A stretch of 64,000 nt of DNA, taken from Parabacteroides merdae ATCC 43184. GTDB lineage: Bacteria > Bacteroidota > Bacteroidia > Bacteroidales > Tannerellaceae. Where the stretch lies: positions 3,720,001-3,784,000 of the forward strand of contig NZ_CP102286.1 in NCBI RefSeq assembly GCF_025151215.1, in the 5' to 3' direction. The position numbers and the translations under genes were made by a program. Below are positions 63,040-64,000 of this stretch, piece by piece (the first letter of the stretch is position 1; every line of letters starts with the position of its first letter). The notes beneath the pieces were generated by a model. It did not search any database. It was not told the DNA's origin and saw only the letters and a program-made list of their open reading frames with translations.

Positions 63040-64000
63040 TTAATCGGTTACGGTATGATCCAGCTGAGATCTGGTGATTGTGATTTTATCCTTGATAAAT
63101 TCCGGAATGTTGAATGATTTCATTCGGAGGTTGTTCTCGTCAGGATCTTTCTGCGGGAGTAGGAACGGTTTACTGAACTTTCCGTTCTTATTTAGGTGGG
63201 CGATAAAGAAACGGGTGTAAAGCCCGTCTAGGCGTCGGCTGCTGAATATGATCCATCTTCCGTTTGAAGACCAGGAGTGATAGCTTTCCACGTCTGTGCT
63301 GTTTAAGATATCGGTATCCACGGGGGCAGAACCTTGTAAAGATATCATTTTCAGATCCGCTTCCTTATGCCAGATCGGGAAAGTTGCATAATCCGATTCG
63401 GTGAAAAGCAGATATTGGTTATCTGGTGAGATACGGGGGAATGAAGCGCTTTTATTGTGTGCCGTATAGATCGTGTCGATTGTCTCTCCGAAAGAACCGT
63501 TGTCCGGGTTAAAGGAGACACTGCAAATAGAGTATTTAATCTCTTTCAACCTCTTGGGCAATTGTCTGGCAGGAGCTGTGCAGTAATATAGGCGTTTCCC
63601 GTCAGGAGCCCACGCTGGAAATGTTTCGAAAGATGCCGGACCGTTGAAACGGGGATCCGTTATGACTGTGTTATGGACCAAATCATATAAGACCAGGTCT
63701 GATTCCAGATCGTAGACTTCTATTAGGTTCGGGTTTCGGCTATAAAAAGACTGACGGGTGGTATTGGTTGAAAAAATGATATATTTGCCAGATGGATGCC
63801 AGTGGGGATAAGTTCCTTCTTTGGATGATCCGAGTTGCGATAATTGCACTTTGGTAGGCTGGTTATTTTTAATAATGATTGTCCCTCCCGGAGAAGTCCG
63901 TGCATGAAACATGAACTCTGTAGGGGAATAATTGCAGAATGAGTGGCAATTGACACATCCTTTTTCATTCATATTGCTGGATATGATAATATCCTCTTTA
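63040..64000 (-). CDS. PD40/TolB-like beta-propeller protein with a CxxCH motif (5' end outside window)
   Basis: The frame is open through the right window edge, so the first Met seen (63972) need not be the start. Near the visible N-terminus, EKGCVNCHSFCNYSP contains a CxxCH site for covalent heme c. The rest has WD40/PD40-like repeats: YPHWHPSGKYIIFSTN, FPAWAPDGKRLYYC, FPRISPDNQYLLFTESD and SYHSWSSNGRWIIFSSRR, matching a TolB-type propeller. A c-type heme fused to a propeller suggests a periplasmic redox or sensing role; this is inference. It precedes the DUF6057 gene by 13 bases. Confidence 0.85.
   Translation of the reverse strand, partial: KEDIIISSNMNEKGCVNCHSFCNYSPTEFMFHARTSPGGTIIIKNNQPTKVQLSQLGSSKEGTYPHWHPSGKYIIFSTNTTRQSFYSRNPNLIEVYDLESDLVLYDLVHNTVITDPRFNGPASFETFPAWAPDGKRLYYCTAPARQLPKRLKEIKYSICSVSFNPDNGSFGETIDTIYTAHNKSASFPRISPDNQYLLFTESDYATFPIWHKEADLKMISLQGSAPVDTDILNSTDVESYHSWSSNGRWIIFSSRRLDGLYTRFFIAHLNKNGKFSKPFLLPQKDPDENNLRMKSFNIPEFIKDKITITRSQLDHTVTD

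Overview
The window looks like a chromosomal segment of a gut Bacteroidales, most likely Parabacteroides or a close relative. That placement is an inference from gene content: SusC/SusD pairs, many -7 boxes of the Bacteroidota type TAnnTTTG, a C69 dipeptidase, a LytTR two-component pair, and the DUF4248 / HU-like / muramidase genes that often sit beside Bacteroidales capsule loci. No 16S rRNA is present, so the species cannot be named.

Layout. 1-5.3 kb: 5' end of a SusC-type receptor, a CPA2 (Kef-like) cation/proton antiporter, an NlpE-like lipoprotein and an integrase remnant next to tRNA-Lys. 5.3-16.4 kb: AI-2E-family permease divergent from a PBP4-type DD-peptidase, then a leftward tripartite export operon (TolC, MacA-like adaptor, MacB-like ATPase and permease) followed by a LytS/LytR-type kinase and regulator, and a split chromate transporter. 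16.4-22.2 kb: a YafQ-type toxin-antitoxin pair and the housekeeping group parE-coaD-C-terminal processing protease, plus a GNAT-like protein.

22.5-35.8 kb is a surface polysaccharide locus, strikingly AT-rich after ugd. It holds UDP-glucose dehydrogenase, a Wzx flippase, UDP-GlcNAc 2-epimerase, a second nucleotide-sugar dehydrogenase, several glycosyltransferases, a GT11 fucosyltransferase, an acyltransferase and an FdtA/FdtB pair for a 3-amino-3,6-dideoxyhexose. It is visibly decayed: a broken nucleotidyltransferase, a truncated GT2, a frameshifted GT4 and a truncated terminal ORF. No Wzy polymerase or initiating transferase is seen. A strong terminator closes it at 35.74 kb.

35.8-41.8 kb is an unusual GC-rich cassette with a phage-like character: HU-like DNA-binding protein, cytoplasmic-looking muramidase and a proline-rich small protein leftward; DUF4248, an unknown protein with an A8 slippery start, a winged-helix-like protein, a DnaB helicase and a short CHC2/TOPRIM primase rightward. 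The last three are translationally coupled. There is no integrase, terminase or capsid gene, so it reads as a private replisome parked beside the capsule locus. This is the least explained part of the window.

41.9-64 kb: two more glycosyltransferases, a YfhO-family membrane protein, a methyltransferase, S-adenosylhomocysteinase, an acyl-CoA synthetase with an XRE-cupin regulator, rpsO, bipA/typA, a C69 peptidase, an AraC regulator facing a complete SusC/SusD pair, and a DUF6057 membrane protein with a heme-motif PD40 protein that runs off the right end. Several families of short repeats (AATTGTCAATT-type, 22/23-nt tandem units, hairpins) are scattered between genes and have entered some coding sequences.
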